Source: JAUVXJ01 sp034411995 (GTDB taxonomy: Bacteria > Chloroflexota > Anaerolineae > UBA7937 > B3-Chlor). From it: a stretch of DNA of 64,000 nt. Shown one piece after another: positions 40,227 through 48,565 of this stretch. The first letter of the stretch is position 1; every line of letters begins with the position of its first letter. The notes under the pieces are model-generated. The model was given only the letters and a program-made list of their open reading frames with translations. It did no database searches and was not told the origin of the DNA. The stretch covers positions 992,001 through 1,056,000 of the forward strand of contig DAOUME010000026.1 in NCBI GenBank assembly GCA_034411995.1, given 5' to 3'. Position numbers and translations under genes: made by a program.

Positions 40227-41237
40227 GTGGTAAGACGGTTCAACTTGGCCGACATCCTATTGCTGAAGCGGCTCCAGGATCAGGTAGCCTGCCTGGATCT
40301 GGAACTGGCTTTGCTTTGGTCGCCGGCGCCCTTGTCGCTTGCCTTGCTCGAGTGCCTCTCCCTGAGCCAGTGTCGTACGGCCACTTTTGTGCAGGACGAG
40401 CACCCGGGCAACCGGCACCCGCAGGGGTTCCTCCAGGCCTGGGATCGCCCCGACAGGCTATCGTGCGACGTCGAGTTCGTCGCGCCGACTCTCGATGGTT
40501 CAGACAGTGCTGCCCATCTGTGGCGTAGCCTGCTGGAGCACCTCAGCGTGGCCAAGGGTGAATCGGGGCTACAGCGCATCTTCGCCACTGTGCCTGACCA
40601 CGGCCCGGCCCCCGACGTCTTCCGACAGACAGGCTTCGGTGCCTATGCGCGGCGACACGTCCTGCGTCTCGACCGACTGCCCTCTGACATCAATCCCGAA
40701 CAGGGCACGCAGTGCCAGCCGATACAAGAGGCCGATGCCGGAGCCGTCCAGCGTCTGAGGAGCTCCCTGATCCCTCGGCCCGTCCAACAGGCCGAAGGAG
40801 GGGTTCAGGCGGAGAGAGACCCCACGTGCATCCTGCCCTGGTGGAAGAGCCGGGAGGCCAGGGAGTACGTGTGGACAGAAGGCGGAGAAATCCATGCCCT
40901 CATTCACATGGTGATCGGGGAAGAAGGCCATTGGCTCAGATTACTGCTCGGCCCTGACCTTGCCGGGCACGCCGATGCCGCGCTGAGAGACGCCTTGCGC
41001 CTGGTCGCCGCCTATCCAGCACTGCCCATCTACTGCCCAGTACGGGAGTACGAAAGCGGCCTTCAGGGAGCCCTGAGCTCCCTGGGCTTCGAGCCCGTGG
41101 CCTCGGAGCTGCTCATGGTAAAGCACACGACCGTCCGGGCACGGGTCCCGGTGAAGAAACTGAGCCCCGCCCTGGAGAAAGGCGTGGAGACGGCAGCGCC
41201 TATCTCCACCAGCAACCATTACCAGGGTCCGCCCTGA
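40227..41237 (+). CDS. GNAT-fold-like protein of unknown function
   Basis: A 336-residue protein from a GTG at 40227 with GGGAG upstream. The length and alternation (VFRQTGFGAYARRHVLRLDR in the middle, LQGALSSLGFEPVASELLMV at the end) resemble a pair of degenerate GNAT domains, each ending in the 'G-F' turn typical of acetyltransferases. The acetyl-CoA-binding Arg/Gln-x-x-Gly-x-Gly/Ala motif is not seen, so activity is doubtful. It lies between the MerR-like gene and the R3H ATPase gene. Confidence 0.5.
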   Translation: MVRRFNLADILLLKRLQDQVACLDLELALLWSPAPLSLALLECLSLSQCRTATFVQDEHPGNRHPQGFLQAWDRPDRLSCDVEFVAPTLDGSDSAAHLWRSLLEHLSVAKGESGLQRIFATVPDHGPAPDVFRQTGFGAYARRHVLRLDRLPSDINPEQGTQCQPIQEADAGAVQRLRSSLIPRPVQQAEGGVQAERDPTCILPWWKSREAREYVWTEGGEIHALIHMVIGEEGHWLRLLLGPDLAGHADAALRDALRLVAAYPALPIYCPVREYESGLQGALSSLGFEPVASELLMVKHTTVRARVPVKKLSPALEKGVETAAPISTSNHYQGPP

Positions 41238-41301
41238 CTCCGCATAGGACACCCAGTGCGCTTCATACATCGACGCCCAACCCAGAGGTACAACCCACCA
41301 A

Positions 41302-42816
41302 ATGCAACAGGAGATAACTGACGACCTCGACGCACTTATAGAAGTGCTGCCCTCAGAGTTGCAGCAGACCCTGAGGGCGCTGAACCAGGAAGAGGAGTTG
41401 CTGGAAATCGTCTTGGATCTCGGACGCCTACCCGAGGCACGTTTCGTCCATCGCGAGGTGGCCCTGAGCTCGACCGAGGTGAGCGAAGAGGACATCCAGT
41501 ACGTGTCCTCCCGCATCGGCCGCTTTGGCGACGACAACCGCGCTGGCATAGAACGCACGCTACACCGCATCTCCGCGATCCGCAATCGCGAAGACAAGAT
41601 CGTGGGCTTGACCTGCCGCGTAGGAAGGGCTGTCTACGGCACCATCGAAATCATCAGCGACATCGTGGAATCCGGCAACAGCATCCTCCTCCTCGGGCGA
41701 CCCGGCGTAGGCAAGACCACCATGCTGAGGGAAGTGGCGCGGGTGCTGGCTGGCAAGAGAAGGGTCGTCATCGTGGACACCAGCAACGAGATCGGCGGCG
41801 ATGGAGACATCCCACATCCCTCCATCGGCAAAGCACGACGGATGCAGGTCAAGACCCCCACCATGCAACACGCGGTCATGATCGAGGCCGTGGAAAACCA
41901 CATGCCCGAAGTGATCGTCATCGACGAGATCGGCACCGAGCTGGATGCAGCCGCCGCGCGCACCATCGCCGAGCGCGGCGTGCAACTGGTGGCCACCGCC
42001 CACGGCAATACTCTGGACAACTTGATGATGAACCCCACGCTGGCCGACCTCATCGGCGGCATCCAGTCCGTCACCCTGAGCGATGAGGAAGCCCGCAGGC
42101 GCAGGACGCGCAAGTCTGTCCTGGAGAGGAAGGCTCCACCTACCTTCGACGTCGTGGTGCAGATTCAGGACTGGGAGCGTGTGGCGGTGCATCACGACGT
42201 GGCCGAGGCCGTAGACGCCATCCTGGAGGGCCGCTTCCTGCCGCCGGAGATCCGCTACCGCGACGAGGAAGGCGAGACTCATATCGAGGAGATGTCTGTC
42301 CCTGGTATCGAGGAAGAAAACGCCTACGCTCCCTCCAGGGAGAAGGTGATGCGCCGTCGTCCGCTAGCCATCTACCCCTACGGCATCGGTCAGCACCGCC
42401 TTCAGCAGGTCGCCAAGGGCCTCAAGGTGCCCATCCACATCGTGGACGACCTGACCGAGGCAGAGGCGGTCTTCACCCTCAAGAACTATTATCGCAAGCG
42501 CCCACAAAACATCAGCGAAGCGGAAAGAAAAGGCATACCCATCTACGTCCTGCGCAGCAACACCATCACCCAGATGGAGAGTTGTCTGGCCGACATCTTC
42601 GGCGTACCCCAGCAGGTGGACCCTCTGGCCACGGCGGCAGAGGAGACTCAGCGGGCCATCGAGAAGATCCTGTCCGGAGCGCGCTCGGCCGAGCTGTCGC
42701 CACAGAACTCCTACATCCGCCGATATCAGCATGAGATGGCGCGCCAAGCCAACCTGTACTCCCGCAGTAGAGGTAAGGAGCCCAATCGACGGGTCAGGCT
42801 GTACCCCAAGCAGTAG
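41302..42816 (+). CDS. AAA ATPase with R3H nucleic-acid-binding domain (SpoIIIAA/Ycf45-like)
   Basis: A 504-residue protein. The P-loop is LLLGRPGVGKTTMLREVARV (about 130-150) and the Walker B is EVIVIDEIGTELDA; SRIGRF and ISAIRNRE precede it. This pattern, with CRVGRAVYG, is that of the R3H-associated AAA family found in cyanobacteria, plastids (Ycf45) and Chloroflexota, related to SpoIIIAA. The C-terminal 70 residues (IRRYQHEMARQANLYSRSRG, then EPNRRVRLYP) form an R3H domain for single-stranded nucleic acid. Its cellular role is not established. It ends 8 bases before tmk. Confidence 0.87.
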   Translation: MQQEITDDLDALIEVLPSELQQTLRALNQEEELLEIVLDLGRLPEARFVHREVALSSTEVSEEDIQYVSSRIGRFGDDNRAGIERTLHRISAIRNREDKIVGLTCRVGRAVYGTIEIISDIVESGNSILLLGRPGVGKTTMLREVARVLAGKRRVVIVDTSNEIGGDGDIPHPSIGKARRMQVKTPTMQHAVMIEAVENHMPEVIVIDEIGTELDAAAARTIAERGVQLVATAHGNTLDNLMMNPTLADLIGGIQSVTLSDEEARRRRTRKSVLERKAPPTFDVVVQIQDWERVAVHHDVAEAVDAILEGRFLPPEIRYRDEEGETHIEEMSVPGIEEENAYAPSREKVMRRRPLAIYPYGIGQHRLQQVAKGLKVPIHIVDDLTEAEAVFTLKNYYRKRPQNISEAERKGIPIYVLRSNTITQMESCLADIFGVPQQVDPLATAAEETQRAIEKILSGARSAELSPQNSYIRRYQHEMARQANLYSRSRGKEPNRRVRLYPKQ

Positions 42817-42824
42817 ATGGAGAG

Positions 42825-43502
42825 TTGACTGGTTTGTTCATCACCTTTGAAGGTCCCGAGGGCGGCGGGAAGACCACCCACGCTCGGCTGCTGTACGAAT
42901 ACCTCCGCGAGGAGGAATACCCCGTGGTATTGACTCGCGAACCTGGCGGCACTCGTATCAGCGACAAAGTACGTCAGGTGTTGCTCGACCCGAACAACAC
43001 CGACATCCTGCCGCGCACTGAGATCCTTCTCTTCTCGGCCTCGCGAGCTCAACTGAGCGAAGAGTTCATCCGCCCGCACCTGGAGCAGGGCCACATCGTG
43101 ATCTGCGATCGTTACGCCGACTCGACCATGGCTTACCAGGGCCACGGGCTCGGCCTCGACCTCGAGATCCTGCGGGCCATCACCACCTTCGCCACCGGGG
43201 GGCTCACCCCTGACCTGACCCTCTACCTGGATGTTCCCATCGAGACAGGTCTCAGCCGCAGATTGGGGATGGGCAACAACACTGGTCTGGCTGGTAGCGG
43301 AACCCAGTTGCCCCTGTTCGACAAATGGGATCGGCTGGACGTGAAGGAGCTGGAGTACCATCGACGCGTGCAGCGTGGGTACGAGCAATTGATGCGGGCC
43401 GAGCCGGACAGATGGCACAGGGTGGATGCGAACCGCTCGCTGGATCAGGTCCAAGACGCGATCCGGCGAAAGGTCCTGTCACTATTGGAGGGCAGATCAT
43501 GA
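42825..43502 (+). CDS. tmk: thymidylate kinase
   Basis: A 225-residue dTMP kinase. It has the P-loop FEGPEGGGKTT at residues 8-18, the DR(Y/H) motif in VICDRYADSTMAYQG, TREPGGTRISDKVRQVLL and a LID region near TGLSRRLGMG. It makes dTDP for DNA synthesis. The start is a TTG at 42825 with GGAGAG upstream, 8 bases after the R3H ATPase stop. It overlaps the next gene by ATGA. The adjacent cyclic-di-AMP receptor gene mirrors the tmk-darA order known in Firmicutes. Confidence 0.95.
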   Translation: MTGLFITFEGPEGGGKTTHARLLYEYLREEEYPVVLTREPGGTRISDKVRQVLLDPNNTDILPRTEILLFSASRAQLSEEFIRPHLEQGHIVICDRYADSTMAYQGHGLGLDLEILRAITTFATGGLTPDLTLYLDVPIETGLSRRLGMGNNTGLAGSGTQLPLFDKWDRLDVKELEYHRRVQRGYEQLMRAEPDRWHRVDANRSLDQVQDAIRRKVLSLLEGRS

Positions 43503-44578
43503 GGGTCGTGTGTACCGGTGCTTCGGGTTCTGACCGTATGGGCTACCTCGAGGCCGTCGAACGGATGGCCCACCAGGCAAACATGCCACTGGAGGTCTGC
43601 AACGTGGGCGACATGATGCTCCAGAAGGCCCGTGACATTGGCAGCCCGGTCAGCAGAGAGAAGATCCTGGACCTGCCTTCCTCGTCCCTGGAGTGGCTAC
43701 GCGGCACCGTATTCGAGGAGATTGTGCGCAAGGCCGCCAGTCATGAGAACACGATCATCGCCACCCACACCTGTTTCCGCTGGAAGAAGTTCTTGTCCCC
43801 TGCCTTCGATACCTACTACCTGTCGCAACTGGATCCCGACTTCTACGTGACCATTACCGATGACTACGACGCCATCAAGCGGCGCCTGGAAGAGACAGAG
43901 CAGTGGAGAGGCAGGCTGCAACCGTGGGAGATCCTGGTCTGGCGGGACGAGGAGACCCTGATCACCAAGATACTGGCGCAGAACTTCCGAAAGCCACACT
44001 TCCTCATCGCCAGGGAGGAGCCTCCGGAGATCCTCTTCGATCTCTTGTTCAGACCCCAGCGCAAGAGAGCATACCTCAGCTACCCCATTACAGCCATCGA
44101 GAGAGAGCAACCCGAGCAGATCGACAAGATCATGGTTTTCCTGGCCGAGCTGCGCAAGCACCTCACCGTCTTCAACCCCTTGGCTATGACCGAGCTCGAG
44201 CGAGCCAGGAGACTCCAGGACGGCGGCGAAGCTACGGACATGGGCGCCGAACTGGTCAGGATGCTGGAGGATCAGACAGTAGCGCGTGACTACCAGTTCA
44301 TCGACCAGAGCGACATGGTCATCGTCTACTATCCCGTGAAGGAACCTTCGCCTGGCGTGCTATCGGAACTGATCTATGGTTTCAGCCACGACAAAGAGGT
44401 GTACATGGTCTTCCCCTACGACATCAGTCCCTTCTTGCAGTTCTACTGTACGGAGATCTTCAAGACCGGAGAGGAACTGATCGAGCACCTGCGGACGGCG
44501 AAGATCATCGGTACGGATCAGGTGGAGCACCGCCCGTCGCCGCACGCACCGGCGGACGTTGAGGAGGAGGGCCGTTGA
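43499..44578 (+). CDS. kinase-like / nucleoside deoxyribosyltransferase-like fusion protein
   Basis: A 359-residue protein overlapping tmk by ATGA. The N-terminal part (1-190) resembles archaeal-type adenylate kinases: VVCTGASGSDRMGYLEAVE at the P-loop position (the Walker lysine is missing), then EVCNVGDMML and ITDDYDAIKRRLEET. The C-terminal part (about 200-350; KRAYLSYPITAIE, LTVFNPLAMTELER, DMVIVYYPVKEPSPGVLSEL) resembles nucleoside 2-deoxyribosyltransferases. Co-translation with tmk suggests a nucleotide-salvage or sensing role (inference). Confidence 0.6.
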   Translation: MRVVCTGASGSDRMGYLEAVERMAHQANMPLEVCNVGDMMLQKARDIGSPVSREKILDLPSSSLEWLRGTVFEEIVRKAASHENTIIATHTCFRWKKFLSPAFDTYYLSQLDPDFYVTITDDYDAIKRRLEETEQWRGRLQPWEILVWRDEETLITKILAQNFRKPHFLIAREEPPEILFDLLFRPQRKRAYLSYPITAIEREQPEQIDKIMVFLAELRKHLTVFNPLAMTELERARRLQDGGEATDMGAELVRMLEDQTVARDYQFIDQSDMVIVYYPVKEPSPGVLSELIYGFSHDKEVYMVFPYDISPFLQFYCTEIFKTGEELIEHLRTAKIIGTDQVEHRPSPHAPADVEEEGR

Positions 44579-44579
44579 C

Positions 44580-44909
44580 ATGAAACTGATCATCAGCATC
44601 GTGCACAAGGACGACTCCGACATTCTCCTGAAGGCGCTCACCGATGGCGGGCACAAGGCCACCCTGATCAGCACCACGGGCGGCTTTCTGAGAGAGGGCA
44701 ATGCTACGCTCTTCGTGGGCACGGACGATGACAAGGTAGATGAGGTTCTGGACCTGGTCAGGGAGAATTGTCACAAGAGGACGCGATATCTCAGCCCTAT
44801 CGTCCCGGTGACCGAACCCTCCGAGTTCTACATCCCGGAGCCGGTAGAACTGGAGGTAGGAGGCGCGACCGTCTTCGTCCTGGATGTGGAACGACACGAG
44901 AGGTACTAG
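44580..44909 (+). CDS. cyclic-di-AMP receptor (DarA/PstA-like)
   Basis: A 109-residue PII-like protein of the DarA (YaaQ) family: MKLIISIVHKDDSDILLKAL, LISTTGGFLREGNATLFVG and TRYLSPIVPVTEPSEFYIPE. The trimeric family binds cyclic-di-AMP between subunits. It follows the kinase-like gene by one base and tmk two genes up, the same neighbourhood as darA in Bacillus, so the signal nucleotide may be linked here to nucleotide metabolism. The start is the ATG at 44580. Confidence 0.9.
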   Translation: MKLIISIVHKDDSDILLKALTDGGHKATLISTTGGFLREGNATLFVGTDDDKVDEVLDLVRENCHKRTRYLSPIVPVTEPSEFYIPEPVELEVGGATVFVLDVERHERY

Positions 44910-44949
44910 GCCCTGCATCTTGGCACGGGCCCGATCTGAAGCGAGAGAC

Positions 44950-45330
44950 CTAGATGCCCTGGTCTGCGAAATCCTCGTCGCCCGGTTCGCCCAGAGAACG
45001 CTCGATATCCTCGGGGCTCTCTCCAGATTCGAGCCGCCCTACCATCTCGTCGAACTCGGGGCCCATGTCCTCGCCCGTTTCCTCGCTCATCTTCCTCATC
45101 CAGCGAGCAACGCTGCGAGGGTCGTTCTCGTCGAGGTCGGCCAGACCGCTCGGATCGGCGAGGCTCTCCAGGCGGCTTTCCTCAGACCTCAATACTGCAA
45201 CCCGGGAGATGAGCCTGACCAGATCCTCGCTCTGACACTCAGGGCAACGAGGCTCGCTGTCGTCCGAAAAGCTGCGTAGGAGCGTCACTCGACGGTGACA
45301 GTGGCGGCAGCGGTATTCGTAGAGAGGCAT
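44950..45330 (-). CDS. FmdB-family zinc-ribbon regulatory protein
   Basis: A 126-residue protein with the FmdB zinc ribbon: MPLYEYRCRHCHRRVTLLRS at the start and PRCPECQSEDLVRLISRV, giving two CxxC pairs. The remaining two thirds are acidic and probably disordered (DPSGLADLDENDPRSVARWM, GDEDFADQ). FmdB-type proteins are taken as putative regulators; none is well characterised. GAAGGAG lies 6 bases before the ATG at 45330, and a near-consensus promoter at 45350-45378. Confidence 0.82.
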   Translation of the reverse strand: MPLYEYRCRHCHRRVTLLRSFSDDSEPRCPECQSEDLVRLISRVAVLRSEESRLESLADPSGLADLDENDPRSVARWMRKMSEETGEDMGPEFDEMVGRLESGESPEDIERSLGEPGDEDFADQGI

Positions 45331-45349
45331 GGTACACTCCTTCGGGAGC

Positions 45350-45378
45350 ATTATAGCGTAGACATTTCACCACATCAA
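45350..45378 (-). promoter_or_regulatory. promoter of the FmdB-like gene
   Basis: Minus-strand TTGATG (45378-45373) and perfect TATAAT (45355-45350), 17-base spacer. The leader would be only about 13 bases and holds little more than the ribosome site. Confidence 0.65.
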
Positions 45379-45481
45379 GCGCGCCTCTCGACCCTTGCGT
45401 CCCCTGGGGGAGGGTCGGGACTGAGCGACTAGTTCCGTCTCAGACCACGCCTGATGGCGCAGTCGGAAGGAGAGCGGTTTC

Positions 45482-45745
45482 ATGGATCCAGTGCACGTCG
45501 GGTTCGGAGGCATCGTCGCTGCTAATCGTATCCTGGCCATCCTCGATCCCAACTCCCAGCCCGTCAAACGTATGGTTCGCAAAGCCAAGAAAGAAGGGAT
45601 GGCCATCGACATGACCTACGGACGGAAGACAAGGACCGTGATCATCCTCGACACTGGCCACATCATCACAGCAGCCATCCAGCCAGAAACCATCGTCGGC
45701 AGGCTCGGACAACCTCTGAGGGGCAGCCAGACAGCGAGGGAGTAG
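45482..45745 (+). CDS. RemA/DUF370-like regulatory protein
   Basis: An 87-residue protein matching DUF370/RemA along its length: VHVGFGGIVAANRILAILDP, PVKRMVRKAKKEGMAIDMTY, GRKTRTVIILDTGHIITAAI and QPETIVGRL. In Bacillus RemA is a DNA-binding activator of matrix and osmoprotection genes that forms octameric rings. GAAGGAGAG precedes the ATG. In many genomes remA stands next to gmk or other housekeeping genes; here it follows an FmdB gene on the other strand. Confidence 0.88.
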   Translation: MDPVHVGFGGIVAANRILAILDPNSQPVKRMVRKAKKEGMAIDMTYGRKTRTVIILDTGHIITAAIQPETIVGRLGQPLRGSQTARE

Positions 45746-45957
45746 GGGCTCTTCCTGCGCAGCCTGTGACGGTCGATGGACCGGGGGACCATCTCTACTT
45801 TGCCACTCGTAGGCGAAACCTTCACTACCCTGGCAACCGCAGGGTGCTCTCTCTGACCTCCCCGAAACCGGCGAGGGACCTGCCGTCCGCCCAGCACGAG
45901 GCAACACCCTGTGACTGGCGAACCCCACCACCTCATGTGAACGACTGGGAGGGACTG

Positions 45958-46800
45958 ATGAATAACGTGAATTCGAGAGACATCAGGAAGTCGGTCATCG
46001 CCGGGACATGGTACCCCGGATCAGCCTCGTCTCTGGCTGATATTATCGACGGCTTTTTGGCCGCGGTGGACGTGCCTCCGGTCAACGGCGAGTTGATGGG
46101 TCTAGTCTCACCGCACGCCGGATACGCGTACTCTGGCGGTATCGCTGCCTACGCCTACAGGCAGCTCGAGGCCAAGGCGTACCCCACCGTCGTCATCGTC
46201 AGCCCCGTGCACCAGTACTACGGCGGTCGCTACCTGACCACGGGCAAGCGGTACTACGAGACGCCCTTCGGCCTAGTGGAGGTGGATGAGGAACTACTCG
46301 GTGAGTTGGATCGCGAGCTGGGGATGAGCTTCCTGGAACAGGATGGGGAGCACTCGCTGGAGATCCAACTCCCGTTCCTCCAACGCACACTGGGGGAGTT
46401 CACCCTGGTCCCCGTAATGATGGGCGATCAGTCTCCAACCGCTTGTCGCCAACTGAGCGAGGCTCTCACCAAGGTCCTGGCCGGGAAGAAGGCGTTACTG
46501 GCAGCCAGTTCCGACCTGGCACACCTCCACGACTACCAGGAGGTCCTGGAACACGATCGATTCGTCCAGAAGTTCGTGAACGACTTCGACCCCGAGGGGC
46601 TCCTCGAGAGCCTGGCCAGGAACGAGGCCCAGGCCTGCGGCGGTGGTCCCATCGCTACGGTCATGCTTACCGCGCGCGAGCGAGGTGCGGACACGGCCCA
46701 AGTGCTCAAGTACATGAACTCCGGGGACGTGACCGGCATCAGGACGCCGGGCCAGTATACCGTGGGCTACCTGGCCGGGGCGGTGTACAAGGCCGCATAG
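45958..46800 (+). CDS. MEMO family protein (AmmeMemoRadiSam system protein B)
   Basis: A 280-residue protein with the MEMO pattern: RKSVIAGTWYPGSASSLADI, GLVSPHAGYAYSGGIAAYAY, VIVSPVHQYYG, DGEHSLEIQLPFLQ, ASSDLAHLH, ACGGGPIATVMLTA and the ending GQYTVGYLAGAVYKA. MEMO is related to class III dioxygenases; in bacteria it is often linked to AMMECR1 and a radical SAM enzyme, which are not adjacent here. GGGAGG precedes the start at 45958. The last 38 codons and some DNA beyond are repeated, as a relic, at 51051-51250. Confidence 0.92.
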   Translation: MNNVNSRDIRKSVIAGTWYPGSASSLADIIDGFLAAVDVPPVNGELMGLVSPHAGYAYSGGIAAYAYRQLEAKAYPTVVIVSPVHQYYGGRYLTTGKRYYETPFGLVEVDEELLGELDRELGMSFLEQDGEHSLEIQLPFLQRTLGEFTLVPVMMGDQSPTACRQLSEALTKVLAGKKALLAASSDLAHLHDYQEVLEHDRFVQKFVNDFDPEGLLESLARNEAQACGGGPIATVMLTARERGADTAQVLKYMNSGDVTGIRTPGQYTVGYLAGAVYKAA

Positions 46801-46808
46801 CACACCTC

Positions 46809-46950
46809 TCAGGGGAGACACAGCCTCCTACCGCCGGGGAGATGGCATAGATGGGACGAGCTCGTGGATACCCATCCCCATGGCCCTGATCCTGTCCTCG
46901 GTACGCGAGGTGGTCTTCCAGAAACGTGCGCACCAGGTGGGCGCTGAGCT
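46809..46950 (-). pseudogene. remnant of a second uxaA-like gene
   Basis: Minus-strand DNA similar to two parts of the intact gene at 51209: the end region around the stop codon (46809-46870 against 51190-51250) and an internal segment reading RFWKTTSRTEDRIRAMG then MGIHE (compare RIWEITSRTEDRIKALGLDI in the intact protein). About 450 bases between these parts are missing and the frame is broken. Confidence 0.8.
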
Positions 46951-47048
46951 ACATCTGGAGCTGCAGACCACGCATACAGCTTCCCCTTGACCTTGGCAAG
47001 ATTCCTGATTGGTGATACAGTCTGCGCACGCATGGGGACCAGAGAAAC

Positions 47049-47085
47049 GAGAAGTCCTGCCGGGTAGGCCCTGGCAGGACTTCTC
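47049..47085. terminator. perfect 13-base inverted repeat, possible bidirectional terminator
   Basis: GAGAAGTCCTGCC and its exact complement around an 11-base loop, in the gap between the pseudo-uxaA relic and the next lipoprotein gene. There is no U tract on either side. The rest of 46951-47293 holds no gene I can see. Confidence 0.45.
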
Positions 47086-47293
47086 CACTCAGTCGATGTC
47101 TTGCTCCCCGTGCGATCAGGTAGGCGCGGGGTGTTGCTGAACGTCTCCCTGGAGGCGTGCCGACGCTCACGTCTTTCCGTCGGGGGGACAGAGCGATGCT
47201 CAGATCAGGCTCAAGCCCTCGGGCTCAGCGCACCAGCAGCAGACTGCCATCATGGCAACTGACCGTTTGTCACTGGAGATGAAGGGGTGGGAG

Positions 47294-48439
47294 ATGATGC
47301 GGATCGTGATCTGTTGTGTCGTGGTGTTGGCGCTAGCTCTCTTGCTGGCTGCATGTGGCGCGTCGACGCAGGGCCCCACGACCTGGCTGGATCGCCCTCT
47401 CGATGGGGTCACAGTTCCCGTGGGGCCGGTCACCATTCAAGCCCATGCCTCTGATGCTGGAGGTGTGGCTGGCTTCGAGTTCTTCGTTGACGATGACCTC
47501 TTGGTCACCGTGCCCGCCGATGGCGCCCGCCTCTCCGAGGCCACGGCGGCCTGGAACCCCACCGAGCCCGGCACCTACATTATCCGCGCCAGGGCCACTG
47601 ACCCGCAGGGAAACGTTGGCCCCGAGGCCATTTCCTCGGTGACGGTAGGCCAGCTACCGGAGGCCTCGCTCACGCCCGCCCCCTCGCCTACGTATGCGGC
47701 GCCCGCTGCCTCGGTTACGCGTGCGACGGCGACACGTATGCCACCCGCCCCTACGCCCACGCGTCCGCCTTCAGCTACCGCGACACGCATGCCACCTACT
47801 GCGACGCGAGTACCACCTACGTCTACCTCTACCACGCCGCCAGCACCGCGCATCGTCTCTCTCCAGGCCAACCCACCCTCCATCGTGGCTGGACAATGTA
47901 CCACCGTGAGTTGGGCGGTGGAGGGCACCTTGAGCGGGGTGTGGTTGGACGGAGAAGGCGTGGGCCAGTACGATGCCAGAGACAAATGCCCTGGCAGCAC
48001 GACTACTTTCACGCTGGTCGCTAGGTCGGCCGGGGGTGAGGATACTGAGTCCGTGACCGTAACCGTGACCCAGCCGCAGCCCACCGCCACCACGCCGTTC
48101 AGGGCGGACCTGGCAGTGACCGACCTCCGCCCGGACACGCCTCAAGGGCCACTATACGCCAACCTCACCAACAACGGCCCAGGTACCCTCAGCAACGTCA
48201 CTATTCAGTTTTCGTGCCAGTGGGACGCAACTGAGTCGATCGAGGGCGGTCACACCTCAGGCCAGGTCGGGCCCAACAACCTTACTGTCATTAGCCTCAG
48301 CCCAGGCCAGACCACGCCGTGGAACACGGGCGTCCCCATTGACCTTCGTGCTGTGCAGTACGACATTACCTGCACCATATATGTGCCCTTCGAGGATCCT
48401 AACGGTGCCAACAATTCCTACTCCGAGCTGCTCCCATAG
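47294..48439 (+). CDS. lipoprotein with Ig-like and CARDB-like domains
   Basis: A 381-residue lipoprotein. The signal peptide ends in LLLAAC (lipobox). Domains in order: an Ig-like beta-domain at about 25-110 (VTVPVGPVTIQAHASDAGGV, GTYIIRARATDPQGNVGPEA); a 60-residue Pro/Thr/Arg linker with repeated T-R-M-P-P; a second domain at about 185-275 (IVSLQANPPSIVAGQCTTVS, AVEGTLSGVWLDGEGVG); and a CARDB-like C-terminus (DLAVTDLRPDTPQGPLYANL, CTIYVPFEDPNGANNSYSEL). AAGGGG lies before the start at 47294. It is probably surface-exposed. Confidence 0.72.
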   Translation: MMRIVICCVVVLALALLLAACGASTQGPTTWLDRPLDGVTVPVGPVTIQAHASDAGGVAGFEFFVDDDLLVTVPADGARLSEATAAWNPTEPGTYIIRARATDPQGNVGPEAISSVTVGQLPEASLTPAPSPTYAAPAASVTRATATRMPPAPTPTRPPSATATRMPPTATRVPPTSTSTTPPAPRIVSLQANPPSIVAGQCTTVSWAVEGTLSGVWLDGEGVGQYDARDKCPGSTTTFTLVARSAGGEDTESVTVTVTQPQPTATTPFRADLAVTDLRPDTPQGPLYANLTNNGPGTLSNVTIQFSCQWDATESIEGGHTSGQVGPNNLTVISLSPGQTTPWNTGVPIDLRAVQYDITCTIYVPFEDPNGANNSYSELLP

Positions 48440-48565
48440 CGGCCCTGGGTCCCCTTCAGCAACGCAGGTGAATGGCCTACGATCATCACGCCCCAGCAGC
48501 AGGGTGGAAACTGGAGCACGAAGGAAAACACAGACGCTGGATGACGGAGGATAGTACTGAAGGAC

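Noticed and set aside
47252..47293. Longer start for the Ig/CARDB lipoprotein
   Set aside because: It would place 14 polar residues before the signal peptide; the ATG at 47294 has a ribosome site and gives a normal lipoprotein signal.
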